Source: an uncultured Streptomyces sp.
Lineage (GTDB): Bacteria > Actinomycetota > Actinomycetes > Streptomycetales > Streptomycetaceae
Direction: 5' to 3'
DNA length: 64,000 nt
Assembly: GCF_947488945.1 (NCBI RefSeq)
Contig: NZ_CANLBS010000005.1
Coordinates: forward strand, 1-64,000
In this document: piece by piece, positions 52,553 to 61,279 of the stretch
Layout: each line of letters opens with the position of its first letter
How positions within the stretch are numbered: the first letter of the stretch is position 1
Translations under genes and position numbers: made by a program
Notes under the pieces: model-generated
The model's input: the letters and a program-made list of their open reading frames with translations, nothing else
Told to the model about the DNA's origin: nothing
The model's database searches: none

Positions 52553-52609
52553 GAACGTCGCATCCGCCGGATACGGTGTCAATGGTGGTGTCAACGGCCC
52601 GTCAAAGAC

Positions 52610-52637
52610 CGCTTCGGGAACCCCTACCGTCGAAGCG
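52610..52637. promoter_or_regulatory. Inverted repeat CGCTTCG-N14-CGAAGCG in the xylosidase/ceramidase divergent region
   Basis: The arms are the half-sites of the palindrome at 52543 (CGCTTCG) in everted arrangement, 58 bp away. It may be an auxiliary site or coincidence. The remaining 379-bp divergent region (52473-52851) holds no further element that I recognise. Confidence 0.35.
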
Positions 52638-52851
52638 CATCGACGACATCGGCACGCCCTGGACCGAACAGAAACGGACGCGAGCACTCCGACCGAAGGA
52701 CGCCCACACGGGTTCGCGGGCCCTCTGGCCGGTAGGGACCTGTACACGTCTCCCACCTGGCGCTACCTTCGGTAACTCCGCGCCGGCCCGACACCGCCGT
52801 GGGCCGCCGACCGGAACCTGACGTCTCGTCTCTCCTGCTCCAGGAGGTTCC

Positions 52852-54963
52852 ATGCCACCCCCCGCCGTACTCCGACCGCACCGCCGCCCCTCCCACCGGA
52901 TCCGCGCCACCGGCCTCACTATCGCCGCCGCCCTCGGGGCGCTGCTCCTCGGCACGGTCCCCTCCCCCGCCCACGCCGCGCCCGCGCGGACGACCGGATC
53001 CGCCGACGCCACGGACGTCGCCGACGGGGAGTATCTCGTGGGTCGCGGCATCGCCGACGTCACGGGCGAGGCGGCCGAGACCGGGATGATGGGGTACTCC
53101 AGCTTCGACCAGAAGACCTCCGGCATCCATCAGCGCCAGCGCTCGCGCGCCTTCGTCGTCGTGGACCGGGCGAACGGCCGCCGCGTGGCGTACGTGAACG
53201 CGGACCTCGGGATGATCTTCCAGTCGGTGCGGCAGGGCGTGCTGACCCGTCTGCGCGACCGGTACGGCAGCCTCTACGACGAAGCGAACGTGCTGCTGTC
53301 CGCCACCCACACCCACTCCGGGCCGGGCGGCTTCTCCCACCACGTGGCGTACAACCTCTCCGTGCTCGGCTTCCAGAGCGCCACCTACCGGGCGATCGTC
53401 GACGGCATCGTGGAGTCGGTGGTGGAGGCGCACGAGGACCTGCGGCCCGGCAGCGTCGAGCTGGGCACCGGCACCCTCACCGACGCCAGCGTCAATCGCT
53501 CACGGACCGCCTTCGACCGCAATCCGGCGGCCGACCGGGCGGCGTTCCCCGGCGCGATCGACCCGGCCATGACGGTGCTGCGGTTCGGCCAGGGCGACCG
53601 GGACGCGGGCGCCATCAGCTGGTTCGCCACCCACAACACCTCGATCACCAACCGGAACACCCTCATCAGCCCCGACAACAAGGGGTATGCGGCCTACGCC
53701 TGGGAGCACGACCTGGAGGGCGTGCGGTACCTGGACGACACACCGGGGTTCGTCGCCGCCTTCCCCAACACCAACGCGGGCGACATGTCCCCCAACCTCA
53801 ACCTGAAGCCGGGATCGGGTCCGACCGAGGACGAGTTCGAGAACGCGCGGACCATCGGCCTGCGTCAGCTCGACAAGGCGCGGGAGGTCTACCGCGCGAC
53901 GGAGCCGACCGGCGGCGGCGTCGACTCCCGGCTGGCGTACGTGGACATGGAGGACGTGGCGGTGTCCGGCGCGTACACCCCGGACGGCGCACCGCACCGC
54001 ACCTGTCCGGCCGTGGTCGGCGCCTCCACCCTGGCGGGCAGTGTGGAGGACGGCCCGGCGATCCCCGGTTTCGAGGAGGGCACCCGCACCCCGGTCGCCG
54101 GGATCATCGACGCCCTGCGCGTGGAGACACCGGCCTGGCTCGCGGCCTGCCAGTATCCGAAGGCGAGCCTGATCCCCACGGGTCTGCTGAGCAACGTGCT
54201 GCCGGTCACCCCGAAGATCCTCCCGCTGCAGATCGTCAGGATCGGGGAGCTGCATCTGGTCGCGGGTCCGGGCGAGTTCACCATCACGGCCGGTCTGCGC
54301 ATCCGCCGCACGGTCGCGCAGCAACTCGGTGTCCCGCTCGGCCACGTGCTCCTCCAGGGGTACGCCAACTCCTACAGCCAGTACGTCACCACGCCGGAGG
54401 AGTACGACGCCCAGCAGTACGAGGGCGGCTCCACCCTCTACGGCCGGTACACGCTGCCCGCCTACCAGCAGGAGTTCGCCAGGGTGGCCGCCTCGCTCCG
54501 GGCGGGCACCGCGCTGGACCGGGGCCCGGTCCCGCCCGACAAGTCGGGCCGGCAGTTCACCTTCCAGACCGGCGTGGTCCACGACAGCCCGCCGGCGGCC
54601 AAGGCCTTCGGCGCCGTGCTCACCCCGCCGGCCGCCTCGTACCCGCGCGGCGGGACGGTCACCGTGGAGTTCGCGACGGGCCACCCCAAGAACGACGTGC
54701 GGCGGGGCGGGACGTTCCTGGAGGTGCAGCGGCTCGTCGGCGGCGCCTGGGTGCGGGAGCTGGACGACGGCGACTGGGCGACGGCGTACCGCTGGACCCG
54801 CCTCAACGGCGTGACCGGCACCTCCAAGGCGACCATCACCTGGACCACCGGCCCGGACACCCCCGCCGGGACCTACCGGATCGTGCACCACGGCGACGCG
54901 AAGAACCTGTTCGGGAAGACCGCCCCGTTCACCGGGACCTCTCCGGTGTTCACCGTGTCCTGA
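52852..54963 (+). CDS. Secreted neutral/alkaline ceramidase (703 aa)
   Basis: Exported Zn-dependent N-acylsphingosine amidohydrolase. Signal peptide about 1-43 ('IRATGLTIAAALGALLLGTV'). Catalytic domain 55-540: 'YLVGRGIADVTGEAAETGMM', zinc His cluster in 'LLSATHTHSGPGGFSHHVAY', second His in 'ISWFATHNTSITNRNT', catalytic Ser in 'FPNTNAGDMSPNLNLKPG' (N-x-G-D-x-S-P-N). Residues 570-703 form the Ig-like C-terminal domain. CAGGAGG is 5-6 nt upstream of ATG 52852. Soil actinomycetes have few sphingolipids of their own, so the target is probably eukaryotic membranes. Terminator at 54969. Confidence 0.95.
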   Translation: MPPPAVLRPHRRPSHRIRATGLTIAAALGALLLGTVPSPAHAAPARTTGSADATDVADGEYLVGRGIADVTGEAAETGMMGYSSFDQKTSGIHQRQRSRAFVVVDRANGRRVAYVNADLGMIFQSVRQGVLTRLRDRYGSLYDEANVLLSATHTHSGPGGFSHHVAYNLSVLGFQSATYRAIVDGIVESVVEAHEDLRPGSVELGTGTLTDASVNRSRTAFDRNPAADRAAFPGAIDPAMTVLRFGQGDRDAGAISWFATHNTSITNRNTLISPDNKGYAAYAWEHDLEGVRYLDDTPGFVAAFPNTNAGDMSPNLNLKPGSGPTEDEFENARTIGLRQLDKAREVYRATEPTGGGVDSRLAYVDMEDVAVSGAYTPDGAPHRTCPAVVGASTLAGSVEDGPAIPGFEEGTRTPVAGIIDALRVETPAWLAACQYPKASLIPTGLLSNVLPVTPKILPLQIVRIGELHLVAGPGEFTITAGLRIRRTVAQQLGVPLGHVLLQGYANSYSQYVTTPEEYDAQQYEGGSTLYGRYTLPAYQQEFARVAASLRAGTALDRGPVPPDKSGRQFTFQTGVVHDSPPAAKAFGAVLTPPAASYPRGGTVTVEFATGHPKNDVRRGGTFLEVQRLVGGAWVRELDDGDWATAYRWTRLNGVTGTSKATITWTTGPDTPAGTYRIVHHGDAKNLFGKTAPFTGTSPVFTVS

Positions 54964-54968
54964 CGAAG

Positions 54969-55016
54969 CGGGGGACGTCCGGCGGTGCGCGTTCCCGCGC
55001 CGCCGGACGTCCCCCG
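54969..55016. terminator. Bidirectional hairpin between ceramidase and GH16 genes
   Basis: Perfect 17-bp stem (54969-54985, 55000-55016) with a 14-nt loop, just downstream of both convergent stops. No U-tract. Confidence 0.8.
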
Positions 55017-55025
55017 GCCGGGCGG

Positions 55026-56465
55026 TCAGCCCGCCGGCACCGTGTCCTCGAAGACGGTTCCCGCAGCGCGGTAGGCGGCGATCTCGGCGGTGACCTGGGC
55101 CGGGGTCAGCACCTGGTCCTTGACGTGCAGCACCCAGTCGACCTTCTGGTCATAGGCGCGCGGGGCGGTGCTGGTCTGGCCGGCGAGGTCGATCAGCCAC
55201 TGGTTGAAGTTGATCGACATCGGCCGCTCGGGGAGGTAGCGGGCGTCGTGGCGGCCGAACTCCTGCCCGTCGACGTAGTAGACGATGCTGCTGCCGTCGA
55301 TGGTGAGGACCAGGTCGTGCCATCCGGCGTGACCGGTACGGGACTCGGAGTGCTGGTTGACGGCCTCCCACGGGTCGGGGCGGTAGGTCTCCCAGGAGGT
55401 CGTGTAGAGGATGTTGGCGGGCTCGCCCCAGCCTCCGTTGGGCAGGTACTCGAAGTCGTACTCGGCGTAGTCGTCGGCCATCGGGGCCTTGAGGTCGTTG
55501 ATGGTGAAGAAGGTCTGGACGAGGCGGTCCCCGTCGGGACCGGACTTCGGGGCGTCGGCGAACCGCACCCGTGCCGCGTACGTGCCGTTGCGGAACTTGG
55601 TGGCCTTGGTGAGGACTTCGGCCTGCTCGGTGGTGGCGGCGGTGCCGGCGGTGGACGTCTCCAGGTTCATGATCGAGTTGGTCCCCTCCTTGGCGAAGGT
55701 GACGTTGTCGGCCGGCCAGCTCGCACCCGGCACGCCGGGGCCGCCGGCGTTGGAGCGCACGTTCCAGCCGTGCGCGCCGATGGCGGGGTCGGTGTGCGAG
55801 GTGTAGGAGAAGTCGTCGAAGAGCCGGGGCCCGGCGACGGGCGGGCCGGTCGGGCCGGTGGGATCGGTCGGGTCGGTGCCCGGGTCGTTGCCCGCGGGCG
55901 CGGTGCCCCAGACCTGGACGCCCCCGACCGTGGCGGTCACCTTGGACCAGTTGGCATAGGCGGTCTGGGCGGGGCCGAAGGAGTAGTCGTCGCTCTGGTT
56001 CAGCGCCTGCCAGTTCGACCGGTGGAAGCGCAGCTGCATGTAGCCGGTGTCCGCCCCCGCGGCGAGCGAGCCCGCACCGGCGGTGAACCCGATCTCCAGG
56101 TACCGGTCGGCCGTCGCGGTGGGGTGGGCGAGGGTGCCGAAGGTGCCGGTGAGGTTGGCGCACCCCTTGACCGCCCAGGAGCAGGCGTAGGTGTACGAGG
56201 CGCCGGCGTCCGCCTTGAAGTAGTAGCGGATCTTGACCTGGGCGAGGGGGACGGACGTGGAACCGGTGTTGACCGCCTTGAACCAGGGCTCCGCCTGGTC
56301 CGAGCCGGCCGAACTCTGCCGGTACTGCACCGTCAGGGACTCCCCGGCCGCGGTGGCGGGGACCACCGCCAGGGTGGCGCAGGCGAGGCCGGCCACCGTC
56401 GCGGCGGCCAGGGCGGCGCGGATGCGGGGGGTGCGCGCTCGTGTGCTCGGGCTGGTGCTCGTCAC
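55026..56465 (-). CDS. Secreted CBM3-GH16 family glycanase (479 aa)
   Basis: Exported endo-glycanase. Signal peptide 1-40, then a CBM3 module (about 42-190, 'SLTVQYRQSSAGSDQAEPWF' with paired Cys in 'ACSWAVKGC'), then a Gly/Pro/Asp/Thr linker ('PGTDPTDPTGPTGPP'). A GH16-like domain (about 215-460) follows, with catalytic motif E-Y-D-F-E in 'DDYAEYDFEYLPNGGWG' (ExDxE, beta-glucanase type) and 'GHAGWHDLVLTIDGSSIVYY'. The target may be a beta-glucan or another beta-linked glycan. GTG 56465 overlaps the GH20 stop (GTGA), so it is the last gene of the ABC operon. Confidence 0.88.
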   Translation of the reverse strand: MTSTSPSTRARTPRIRAALAAATVAGLACATLAVVPATAAGESLTVQYRQSSAGSDQAEPWFKAVNTGSTSVPLAQVKIRYYFKADAGASYTYACSWAVKGCANLTGTFGTLAHPTATADRYLEIGFTAGAGSLAAGADTGYMQLRFHRSNWQALNQSDDYSFGPAQTAYANWSKVTATVGGVQVWGTAPAGNDPGTDPTDPTGPTGPPVAGPRLFDDFSYTSHTDPAIGAHGWNVRSNAGGPGVPGASWPADNVTFAKEGTNSIMNLETSTAGTAATTEQAEVLTKATKFRNGTYAARVRFADAPKSGPDGDRLVQTFFTINDLKAPMADDYAEYDFEYLPNGGWGEPANILYTTSWETYRPDPWEAVNQHSESRTGHAGWHDLVLTIDGSSIVYYVDGQEFGRHDARYLPERPMSINFNQWLIDLAGQTSTAPRAYDQKVDWVLHVKDQVLTPAQVTAEIAAYRAAGTVFEDTVPAG

Positions 56466-57976
56466 CTGGTGTTCCTCTCGGGAGAGTGGATCGTGGAGGG
56501 ACGGCTCGGCACGCCGAGGGCGTCGAGCCGGGATCGGTGGTGGTGCAGCCGTGCCTGGAAGCCGGGCCAGTCGCGCCCGCCGGACCAGGCGGTGTCGGCG
56601 AGCGCGCAGAGCCGGGGGAACAGGAGGTATTCGGCGTGCGCGGCGGTGGTCACGTACTCGGTCCACAACTGCGCCTGGGTTCCGAGCACCCGGGCGGCGT
56701 CTTCGTCCGCCCAGTGCTCCGGGGCGGGGTCGGTGGCGTACACGGTGGGCAGGTCGACGGCCGGTCCGTCCTGGCCGGGCGGCTCCTCGGGGTGCGTGGA
56801 CCGCGGGTAGTCGAGATAGGTGGACCGGTGCGGGGCCATGACCACCGAGTGGCCGTTGCGCGCCGCCGCGCGCCCGTGGTCCTCGTCGCGCCAGGCCAGC
56901 GCGGTGAAGGAGTCCGGCAGGTCGTGCCCGGTCTCCGTCCAGCCCAGCGGTCTCCGGCCGCGTGCGGTGACGTGGGCCCCGATGCGTTCCATGAACCAGC
57001 CGTGCAGCGCGCCGGGGCCGTCCAGCCCTTGCTCGGCGACCCGCCGCAGCGCGGACGGGGACCGGTGCCACTCGCCGGTGGGGCACTCGTCGCCTCCGAC
57101 GTGGACGTACGGCGAGGGGAAGACGTCCATGACGTCGTCCAGGACGGTGCGGCAGAAGTCGAGGGCGTCGTCGTGGACGCCGAGGACGGTGTCGCAGACG
57201 CCCCAGCGGTCCCAGACCTCCAGGCGCCGGCCGGGGAAGTTGCCGAGGTGGGGATAGGCGGCGAGGGCGGCGCGGACGTGGCCGGGCATCTCGATCTCGG
57301 GGACGACGCTCACCCCGCGCTCGGCGGCGTACGCGACCAGGCCGGTCAGCTCCTCACGGGTGTACGCGCCGCCGTGCGGTGTCCCGCCGACCCCGGTGAG
57401 CCGGGGGTAGGCGCCGACCGGCATCCGCCAGCCCTGGTCGTCGGTGAGATGCAGGTGGAGCACGTTGAGCTTGTGCAGGGCCAGCAGGTCGGTGAAGCGC
57501 CGCAGGAACGCGGCGGGCTGGAAATGGCGGGCCACGTCGAGCATCGCCCCGCGCCAGACGAACCGCGGCACGTCGGTCATCTCCACGCAGGGGATCGTCC
57601 AGTCGCCGCCGCGCACCGGGTCCTCTCCCAGGGCCGTCGGCGGCAGCAACTGCCGCAGCGTCTGCACGCCGTGCAGCAGGCCGTCGGGCCGGGCGGCGCG
57701 GAGCAGTACGGTGTCGCCGCCGACGGTGAGCCCGTAGCCCTGCGGGCCGAGGCCGGTGAGGCCGGGGTCGAGGGCGAGCACGATCCGGCCGTCGTCCGCG
57801 AGGGGCAGCGGGAGCCCGGTCGCCGGGGCGAGCAGGGTGCGCAGCAACCGGGCGGCGGGCCGGGCGCCGTCGGTGGCACGGATCGCCGTCGTCGTGTCGA
57901 AGGTGAACCGGCCGGTGCGGACGCTGAGCCGGGAAGGGCTCGGCACGAGGCCGAGATCCGAGGGTGCCGGGGGCAC
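56462..57976 (-). CDS. GH20 beta-N-acetylhexosaminidase, predicted cytoplasmic (504 aa)
   Basis: Exo-acting enzyme releasing terminal GlcNAc or GalNAc by substrate-assisted catalysis. N-terminal GH20b domain (1-130, 'YGLTVGGDTVLLRAARPDGL'). Catalytic barrel 140-470: 'FVWRGAMLDVARHFQPAAFL', 'HLHLTDDQGWRMPVGAYPRL', 'GVSVVPEIEMPGHVRAALAA' and the Asp-Glu pair in 'YVHVGGDECPTGEWHRS'. No signal peptide is visible, so it acts on imported oligosaccharides. GTG 57976 has AGGAG 5 nt upstream. It follows the permease by 8 bp and is coupled to the secreted GH16. Confidence 0.93.
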   Translation of the reverse strand: MPPAPSDLGLVPSPSRLSVRTGRFTFDTTTAIRATDGARPAARLLRTLLAPATGLPLPLADDGRIVLALDPGLTGLGPQGYGLTVGGDTVLLRAARPDGLLHGVQTLRQLLPPTALGEDPVRGGDWTIPCVEMTDVPRFVWRGAMLDVARHFQPAAFLRRFTDLLALHKLNVLHLHLTDDQGWRMPVGAYPRLTGVGGTPHGGAYTREELTGLVAYAAERGVSVVPEIEMPGHVRAALAAYPHLGNFPGRRLEVWDRWGVCDTVLGVHDDALDFCRTVLDDVMDVFPSPYVHVGGDECPTGEWHRSPSALRRVAEQGLDGPGALHGWFMERIGAHVTARGRRPLGWTETGHDLPDSFTALAWRDEDHGRAAARNGHSVVMAPHRSTYLDYPRSTHPEEPPGQDGPAVDLPTVYATDPAPEHWADEDAARVLGTQAQLWTEYVTTAAHAEYLLFPRLCALADTAWSGGRDWPGFQARLHHHRSRLDALGVPSRPSTIHSPERNTR

Positions 57977-57984
57977 GGTGTCTC

Positions 57985-58830
57985 CTATCCCTTGACCGCG
58001 CCGCCGGTCATGCCGGTGGCGACCCGTCGCTGGAGGACGAGGAAGAGGACGAGGACGGGCAGTGCGAACAGGGTGGCGGCGGCCATGGTGGCGCCCCAGT
58101 CGGTGCCGAAGACGTTGGAGAACGAGGAGAGCCAGACGGGGAGGGTCCGGTCGTCCTGGTTCTTGATGATGAGCATGTTGGCGAAGGCGAACTCGTTCCA
58201 GGCGGTGATGAAGCCGAAGAGCGAGGTGGCCAGCAGACCGGGCGCGAGCAGCGGGAAGGTGATCCGCCGGAAGGCGGCGGCGCGGGTGCAGCCGTCGACC
58301 CGGGCGGCTTCCTCCAGTTCGGCGGGGATCGCGGTGAGGAAGCTGCGGAGGGTCACGATGGTGAACGGCAGGGTGATCATGAAGTAGACGAGGGTCAGGG
58401 TGGCGAGCCGGTCGAGCATGCCGGTGTCGCGGGCGATGACGTACATCGGGATGAGCAGCGCTTCCCACGGGGCGACCTGGGCGACGAACACCATGAGGAC
58501 GAAGGCCCGGCGTCCCTTCCACCGCAGCCGGGCGACGGCGAAGGCGGCGCCGAGGGCGACCAGGAGGGCCAGCAGGACGCACCCGGCGGTGACGAGGAGG
58601 CTGTTGCGCCAGAAGGACCAGAAGCCGTCGGCGGAGACCGCGGCGGAGAAGTGGTCCAGCGTCAGCGAGGTGGGCAGGAAGACCGGTGTCTCGGCCCGGA
58701 TGTCGGCGGTGGGTTTGAAGGCGGTCAGGATCATCCAGTACACGGGGAAGACGCTGAGCACGAAGACGAGCAGCGCCGCGGCGTTCAGCGGCAGCCGTCC
58801 CGGCCGGGCGGACGCGGTGCGGGGTCTCAC
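57985..58830 (-). CDS. Carbohydrate ABC permease, MalG/LacG type (281 aa)
   Basis: Inner-membrane subunit with six helices ('LPLNAAALLVFVLSVFPVYW', 'VLLALLVALGAAFAVARL', 'LFALPVLVLFLVLQRRVA'). The EAA loop 'ELEEAARVDGCTRAAAFRRI' contacts the ATPase. The GTG start 58830 overlaps the preceding permease stop (GTGA). No ATPase gene exists in the operon, as in other Streptomyces CUT1 importers that share the unlinked MsiK ATPase. It is coupled with the 58827 permease and the binding protein. Confidence 0.92.
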   Translation of the reverse strand: MRPRTASARPGRLPLNAAALLVFVLSVFPVYWMILTAFKPTADIRAETPVFLPTSLTLDHFSAAVSADGFWSFWRNSLLVTAGCVLLALLVALGAAFAVARLRWKGRRAFVLMVFVAQVAPWEALLIPMYVIARDTGMLDRLATLTLVYFMITLPFTIVTLRSFLTAIPAELEEAARVDGCTRAAAFRRITFPLLAPGLLATSLFGFITAWNEFAFANMLIIKNQDDRTLPVWLSSFSNVFGTDWGATMAAATLFALPVLVLFLVLQRRVATGMTGGAVKG

Positions 58831-59810
58831 AGCTCTGCCTCCTGGCGGAACATCTGGCGGAAGTAGAGGATCAGCGCGCCGATCAGGATGAGCACGGTGA
58901 GGGTGGCGACGGCCGCCCCGAGGTCGTAGCGGTGCAAGGACTGGGCCACCTGGTAGGAGTAGACGGGCAGGGTGGTGGTCGCTCCGCCGGGTCCGCCGCC
59001 GGTGACGGCCCAGATCTGGGCGAAGCAGCGGAAGACCCAGATGACTTCGAGGCTCAGGACCAGCCCGAAGACCGGCTTGAGGACGGGCAGGGTGACCGAG
59101 AGGAAGATCTGCCGGCCGTTCGCCCCGTCGATGCGGGCGGACTCGAACAGCTCGGCCGGGACGGTGGTGAGCGCGGCGTGCAGGGTGATGGCGACGAACG
59201 GGACCGACTGCCACACCACGAGCAGGACGAGGACGGTGAAGGCGGCCGGCCCGTGGGCCAGCCAGGAGTAGTTCTCGAAGGAGTCGAAGCCGAGCCGGAC
59301 GAGCAGCCAGTTGACCACCCCCAGCCGGGAGGCGAAGAGCCACTGGAAGACGGTGGTGGTGGCGATGACCGGACTGGCCCAGGCGAGCACCAGCCCGACG
59401 AGGACCAGGGTCCGCATTCTGCCGCCGAGCCGTTGCAGCATCAGCGCGACGAGGGTGCCGATCACCATGATCAGGACGACGTTGACGGCGGTCCACCACA
59501 GGGTGCGCCGCACCACCTGCCAGAACTCACCGTCGCGCAGGACCGTGAGGTAGTTCTCGAAGCCGGCGCCGGCCGCCCCGCCCCGGATCAGCTCCGCCAT
59601 GCCGTAGTGCTGGAAGGAGATCAGGACGTTGCGCGCCAGGGGGTGTACGAGCAGGAGGAGGACACCGATCACCGTGGGGGCGACGAGGAGGTAGGGCCAC
59701 AGCACGGCCGGGACGGTCCGCCGCCGGCCCACCGCGCCGGAAGGCGGTGGTGCCGTCCCCGCGGAGGCCCGGGCGGCCGGCGGGCGCGGGCGGTCCTCGG
59801 TCCTGGTCAT
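58827..59810 (-). CDS. Carbohydrate ABC permease, MalF/LacF type (327 aa)
   Basis: Partner permease of the CUT1 importer. The N-terminus (1-35) is disordered and Pro/Ala-rich, followed by six helices ('LWPYLLVAPTVIGVLLLLVH', 'LVLVGLVLAWASPVIATTTV', 'FTVLVLLVVWQSVPFVAITL'). The EAA loop is 'ELFESARIDGANGRQIFLSV'. ATG 59810 follows the binding-protein stop by 22 bp. The stop overlaps the next permease start. Confidence 0.92.
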   Translation of the reverse strand: MTRTEDRPRPPAARASAGTAPPPSGAVGRRRTVPAVLWPYLLVAPTVIGVLLLLVHPLARNVLISFQHYGMAELIRGGAAGAGFENYLTVLRDGEFWQVVRRTLWWTAVNVVLIMVIGTLVALMLQRLGGRMRTLVLVGLVLAWASPVIATTTVFQWLFASRLGVVNWLLVRLGFDSFENYSWLAHGPAAFTVLVLLVVWQSVPFVAITLHAALTTVPAELFESARIDGANGRQIFLSVTLPVLKPVFGLVLSLEVIWVFRCFAQIWAVTGGGPGGATTTLPVYSYQVAQSLHRYDLGAAVATLTVLILIGALILYFRQMFRQEAEL

Positions 59811-59832
59811 CGGCGTCCCCCCGCGAACCCGC

Positions 59833-61089
59833 TCACGGGTCGAGGGTCTTGCTGATGGCGTCGGACGCGGTCCTGGCGGCCTCTGCGGGGTCGGCCCCGG
59901 TGAGGACGGCCGTCATGTACTCCTTGATCGGGTTGGTGGCCTCGACGGCCGCCCACTGAGGGGAGTTGGGGGTGGCGCGCCCTCGGGCGGCTGCCGCCGC
60001 CATCGCGGCGTTGCCCTCGTCGTCCTCGAGCACCCCGGCCAGCGAGGTCCGGTTGGGGACGTAGCTCATGGCGCGGGCCAGTTCGGTCTGCTCCTTCTCC
60101 CCGGCCAGGGACCTGACCACTTCGTAGGCGGCGTCCTGGTGGGCGGAGGCGAGGGGCACGATCAGGTCCGAGCCGCCGGTGAAGGTCGCTCCCGGCCGGT
60201 CCGCCGTCGTGCCGGGGACGGGGAAGAAGCCGAGCTTGCCGGCGAGGTCCGGATTCGCCTGCTCCACGATCTTCGCCCCGCCGGGAACGGCGATGATCTG
60301 TGCGACGTCGCCCTCGGCGAAGACGTCGGCCTGCGGCGGGTTGGCCTCGTCGGCGTCCTTGGGGCCCTGCCCCAGCGCCTGGAGCCGCTCGTAGAAGTCC
60401 ATGCCGCGGAGCGCCTCGGGGGTGTCCAGGGCGCCCTTCCAGGAGTCCCCGTTCTGGACGGCGAGTTCGCCGCCCTCCTCCCAGACGAAGCCGGCGAGGG
60501 TGTACCAGTTCTGTCCGGGGAGGTAGATGCCCTGCGTCCCGTCGCGGTCGAGCTTCGCGGTGATCCGCAGCCATTCGTCCCGGGTGGTGGGCGGCGCGGT
60601 GATTGCGGCCTTCGCGAAGAGGTCCTTGTTGTAGATGACCACGCGGTTGGCCGCGTACCAGGGGATGCCGTACTGCCTGCCGTCGACCTTCCCCGGCTCG
60701 GCGAGGCCCGGCAGCCAGTCGGCGCCCTTGAGTTCACCGACCTTGTCGCTCAGGTCGAGGACCCCGCCGCTCTGGGCGTACTGCGCGACCTGGGTGTTGC
60801 CCACCTCGATCACGTCCGGGGCGTCCTTGCTGGCGAGTGCGGCGGTGATCTTCTCGCCGATGCCGTCCCATTCCTGGATCTGGACGTCCAGCCGGATGTC
60901 GCCGTGCCCCGCCTCGAAGTCCTTCTCGAACCGCTGCAGATAGGCGTCGGAGACGCTGTCCTTCATGATCCATACGGTGAGCGCCTCGGGCCCGTCCGAC
61001 TGGCCGGACTCCGGGCCGGAGCTGCCGCACGACGTCAGGGCACATGCGGCGGCGAGCGCCGCCGCAACCGGAATGAAGCGGATCTTCAC
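59833..61089 (-). CDS. Carbohydrate ABC substrate-binding lipoprotein (418 aa)
   Basis: Extracellular sugar receptor of CUT1 type. Lipoprotein signal 'FIPVAAALAAACALTSCGSS' with lipobox LTSC (Cys at about 23). Type 1/2 periplasmic-binding fold: 'LTVWIMKDSVSDAYLQRFEK', 'DAPDVIEVGNTQVAQYAQSG', 'GIPWYAANRVVIYNKDLFAK' and 'GIYLPGQNWYTLAGFVWEEG' are usual for oligosaccharide receptors. GTG 61089 is preceded by GAGGTG. The ligand is probably an N-acetylhexosamine-containing oligosaccharide, given the GH20 in the operon, but this is an inference. Divergent from the GntR gene, with palindromic operators between them. Confidence 0.9.
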   Translation of the reverse strand: MKIRFIPVAAALAAACALTSCGSSGPESGQSDGPEALTVWIMKDSVSDAYLQRFEKDFEAGHGDIRLDVQIQEWDGIGEKITAALASKDAPDVIEVGNTQVAQYAQSGGVLDLSDKVGELKGADWLPGLAEPGKVDGRQYGIPWYAANRVVIYNKDLFAKAAITAPPTTRDEWLRITAKLDRDGTQGIYLPGQNWYTLAGFVWEEGGELAVQNGDSWKGALDTPEALRGMDFYERLQALGQGPKDADEANPPQADVFAEGDVAQIIAVPGGAKIVEQANPDLAGKLGFFPVPGTTADRPGATFTGGSDLIVPLASAHQDAAYEVVRSLAGEKEQTELARAMSYVPNRTSLAGVLEDDEGNAAMAAAAARGRATPNSPQWAAVEATNPIKEYMTAVLTGADPAEAARTASDAISKTLDP

Positions 61090-61110
61090 TGGATACACCT
61101 CGCAGATGAG

Positions 61111-61134
61111 TTGACCAGTTGGCCAACTGGACAA
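61111..61134. promoter_or_regulatory. Palindromic operator with core CCAGTTGGCCAACTGG
   Basis: The 16-bp core at 61115-61130 is a perfect palindrome flanked by TTGA/ACAA, giving 24 bp with one mismatched pair. It lies 22 bp upstream of the binding-protein start. Candidate site of the divergent GntR regulator. Confidence 0.75.
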
Positions 61135-61148
61135 CGATGTGGCTAGAA

Positions 61149-61164
61149 GGTGGCATAGACCAGT
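61149..61164. promoter_or_regulatory. DasR-responsive-element-like site
   Basis: The segment 61149-61164 (GGTGGCATAGACCAGT) matches the DasR dre consensus ACTGGTCTAGACCAGT at 12 of 16 positions. It lies between the divergent starts at 61089 and 61280, 15 bp from the palindrome at 61111. Either DasR or the local GntR could bind. Confidence 0.45.
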
Positions 61165-61279
61165 GGAGGCGTCAACCCACTGTGCAATACGGGCAGTTGA
61201 GCACGTTGTAGACTTCAAAGCCCTTGAACCGTGCTTTACCAGCGGACCAGTTGCGGGCATCGCAGCAGAAAGGTCGGTC

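Noticed and set aside
61139..61279. Upstream GTG 61139 as the start of the GntR gene.
   Set aside because: It would add 47 residues encoded across the operator and promoter region. ATG 61280 has a good RBS and gives family-typical N-terminal length.
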